Part shown: piece after piece, positions 14,235 through 16,103 of the stretch
How the letters are laid out: each line of letters starts with the position of its first letter
Numbering within the stretch: the first letter of the stretch is position 1
NCBI GenBank assembly: GCA_949450265.1
Contig: CASTMW010000022.1
Location: forward strand, 1 to 16,103
From: an uncultured Eggerthellaceae bacterium
Lineage (GTDB): Bacteria > Actinomycetota > Coriobacteriia > Coriobacteriales > Eggerthellaceae
Direction: 5' to 3'
DNA: 16,103 nt
Notes under the pieces: generated by a model
Database searches by the model: none
Told to the model about the DNA's origin: nothing
What the model saw: the letters and a program-made list of their open reading frames with translations, nothing else
Made by a program: the position numbers and the translations under genes

Positions 14235-16103
14235 CGTCTGGACGCTCTTCAAAGGCGACATGCGGCGGCTGTTCGCCAATGTGGTCAGCTGCATCATCAC
14301 CATCGGGCTGGTGGTGGTGCCCTCCATCTTCACCTGGTACAACCTGATCGCGTGCTGGGATGCGTTCGATAACACGGGCAATTTGAAGGTGGCGGTGGCG
14401 AACCAGGACGATGGTTACGAGAGCGACCTGGTGCCGCTGCGCGTGAACATCGGCGACATGGTGGTCAGCGCCTTGCGCGCGAATGACCAGATAGGGTGGA
14501 CCGTGACCGATGCCGAGGATGCGGTGGACGGCACCGCTAGCGGGAAGTACTACGCGGCGGTGGTCATCCCCGAGGGGTTCAGCCGCGACATGATGCGGTT
14601 CTACGCGGACGAGCCCGAGCACGCGCAGATCACCTACTACGTGAACGAGAAGAAGAATGCCATATCGCCGAAGATCACCACGACCGGGGCGGATACGGTA
14701 TCCGAGCAGGTCAACACGGTGTTCGCGCAAACGCTCTCCGAGGTGCTGCTCGGGGTGGCCGAATCGCTTTCGCGTTATGCGGAATCGGCCGATGTGGGCG
14801 GTCAGGTGGCGGCGCTGGCGGCGCACGTGGACGCCATGGCCGACGACATGGAGCGCGTGGCTGGCGTGGTGGGCATGTATCAGGATGCGCTGGGAACCTC
14901 GGACGCGCTCATGGACGATAGCGCCACCTTGATGGGTAGCGCGAAGGAGGAAGCACAAGCGGCCCTGGGCGTGGCCAGCCAGGGCATGCAGCACATGAAG
15001 GATGCGGGCGTGAAAGCCGTACAGGCGGGCGAGAAGATGGGTCAGGCACTGGATACGGCGCAGCAGAGCTTTGCCGCGTTTCGGAAACTGATCGAAGGAT
15101 CGGAGCTGGACAGCTTGCTCAGCCCAGAGGACAAGGAGCGTATCGCGCAGCTGGTGGCCGAGGCGGAAGCGGGCATCCAGTCTGCGCGCGACGACCTGGA
15201 CGCCCACTTGAGACCGCAGCTCGAACAGCTGGCGTCGCAGGCACGCGGGCTTGCAGCCGATGCCGATGCTGCGCTTGCAGGCATCTCGTCGGCTGAGGGA
15301 GATATGTCGTCTGCAGCGGACACGGTGCGCGGCGTGCTGGATGGCGCATCGGCCAAGATGGCCGACGTGCGCACCGGTCTGACCGGGTCGGCATCCACGC
15401 TGCGCGAATTGAGCACCAGCATCACCGAGGCCTTGGCAACGGGCGACTCCGATGCGCTGCGTGCCATCCTTGGGTCGGATACCCAGGCGCTCTCGCAGGC
15501 GTTGGGCGCGCCGGTGGGCCTTGAGCGCATCGCGGTGTTCCCGTCGGAGAACTTCGGGTCGGCCATGGCGCCGTTCTACACGACGCTGGCCGTCTTCATC
15601 GGGTCGCTGCTGATCTTGGTGGTGGTGAAGCCGAAGGTCTCCAATCGTGCGCAGAGCACGCTGCGCGATCCGAAGCCGCGCCAGATGCTGATCGGACGGT
15701 TCGGGTGCATGGCGGTCATCTCGCTGGCGCAGACCACGCTGATGGGGCTGGGCAACCTGTTCCTTCTGCAAGTGCAGGCGGTGCATCCGTGGTTGCTGAT
15801 GCTGAGCCTTTGGGTGTCGGGGCTGGTGTTCACGTTCATCATCTACGTGCTGGTGCTGGCGTTCGCCAATTTGGGGAAAGCGCTTGCGGTGTGTCTCTTG
15901 ATCGTGCAGGTGACCGGCTGTGGCGGGTCGTATCCGCTGCAGATCCTGCCCGACTTCGTTCAATGGCTCAGCCCGCTTCTGCCCGCCACCCATGCGGTGG
16001 GCGCCATGCGTGCGGCCATGTTCGGCATCGCCGGGGCCGACTATTGGGTGCAGCTGGGGCAGCTGTGCCTGTTCTTGATACCGGCAGCGCTTGTTGGGTT
16101 CGC
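14227..16103 (+). CDS. Second YhgE/Pip-family membrane protein, 3' end outside the window
   Basis: The frame opens at ATG 14227 and has no stop before the window ends, giving at least 625 residues. The N-terminus MHNVWTLFKGDMRRLF leads into a helix at about 20-38 and the signature VVPSIFTWYN...CWDAFDNTGNLKVAVANQD, closely parallel to its upstream neighbour. YYVNEKKNAISPKITTTGADT (about 138-158) repeats the second shared block. A long Ala/Asp/Glu-rich helical region (about 170-440) is followed by membrane helices at about 450-467, 487-510, 522-545, 548-568 and 606-625, the ABC-2-like part. The two proteins are clearly paralogous but well diverged, which suggests a heteromeric complex rather than a recent duplication. 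The 8-nt overlap with the upstream gene supports equal production. Function is not known. Confidence 0.87.
   Translation, partial: MHNVWTLFKGDMRRLFANVVSCIITIGLVVVPSIFTWYNLIACWDAFDNTGNLKVAVANQDDGYESDLVPLRVNIGDMVVSALRANDQIGWTVTDAEDAVDGTASGKYYAAVVIPEGFSRDMMRFYADEPEHAQITYYVNEKKNAISPKITTTGADTVSEQVNTVFAQTLSEVLLGVAESLSRYAESADVGGQVAALAAHVDAMADDMERVAGVVGMYQDALGTSDALMDDSATLMGSAKEEAQAALGVASQGMQHMKDAGVKAVQAGEKMGQALDTAQQSFAAFRKLIEGSELDSLLSPEDKERIAQLVAEAEAGIQSARDDLDAHLRPQLEQLASQARGLAADADAALAGISSAEGDMSSAADTVRGVLDGASAKMADVRTGLTGSASTLRELSTSITEALATGDSDALRAILGSDTQALSQALGAPVGLERIAVFPSENFGSAMAPFYTTLAVFIGSLLILVVVKPKVSNRAQSTLRDPKPRQMLIGRFGCMAVISLAQTTLMGLGNLFLLQVQAVHPWLLMLSLWVSGLVFTFIIYVLVLAFANLGKALAVCLLIVQVTGCGGSYPLQILPDFVQWLSPLLPATHAVGAMRAAMFGIAGADYWVQLGQLCLFLIPAALVGF

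Noticed and set aside
13939..15993. Long open frame of 684 codons on the minus strand
   Set aside because: It lies opposite the YhgE genes, which carry recognisable motifs. The antisense translation is His/Arg/Gln-rich with no domain, as expected for a shadow in GC-rich codon usage.
1..16103. tRNA, rRNA, CRISPR array, transposase or integrase genes
   Set aside because: I looked on both strands and saw no array of spaced repeats, no cloverleaf or rRNA-like segments in the gaps, and no transposase or integrase motifs. The gaps between genes are all under about 110 nt.

Overview
The window is a piece of the division and cell wall (dcw) cluster of a high-GC bacterium, followed by two large envelope membrane-protein genes. 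All genes I can support are on the + strand. MurE carries the DNPR motif of meso-diaminopimelate ligases, so the peptidoglycan is probably DAP-type. High GC, GTG starts, an FtsL-like protein next to a class B PBP without PASTA domains, and the tandem YhgE/Pip proteins together suggest Actinomycetota, most likely Coriobacteriia (Eggerthellaceae-like). The lineage is an inference from memory, not a computed placement.

Layout: mraZ (5' end missing, 1-399), rsmH/mraW (435-1391), an ftsL-like gene (1419-1889), ftsI/class B PBP (1893-3852, broken by one frameshift near 3300), murE (3859-5346), murF (5348-6865), mraY (6866-7912), murD (7912-9414), ftsW (9418-10629) and murG (10614-11711). Gaps are 35 nt or less, and several starts touch or overlap the preceding stop, so this is almost certainly one transcription unit entered upstream of the window. 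Its products form a pathway. MurE, MurF and MurD help build the UDP-MurNAc-pentapeptide, MraY and MurG make lipid I and lipid II, and FtsW with FtsI polymerise and crosslink septal wall, assisted by the FtsL-like protein. MraZ and RsmH are the usual regulatory and rRNA-methylation genes at the head of the cluster. murC, murB, ftsQ, ftsA and ftsZ are not in the window.

After a 105-nt gap with a weak candidate promoter come two related YhgE/Pip-type membrane proteins (11817-14234 and 14227 to beyond the end). They overlap by 8 nt and are probably co-translated. Their function is unknown.

The points most worth a second look are: (1) a 113-nt imperfect palindrome inside murD (8338-8450) that is translated in frame and adds about 37 residues absent from ordinary MurD, so it looks like a palindromic repeat element inserted into an essential gene; (2) the frameshift in ftsI; (3) the tandem YhgE/Pip pair placed directly after murG, the first with an extra C-terminal two-helix module; (4) a ten-codon mini-ORF whose stop overlaps the rsmH start.
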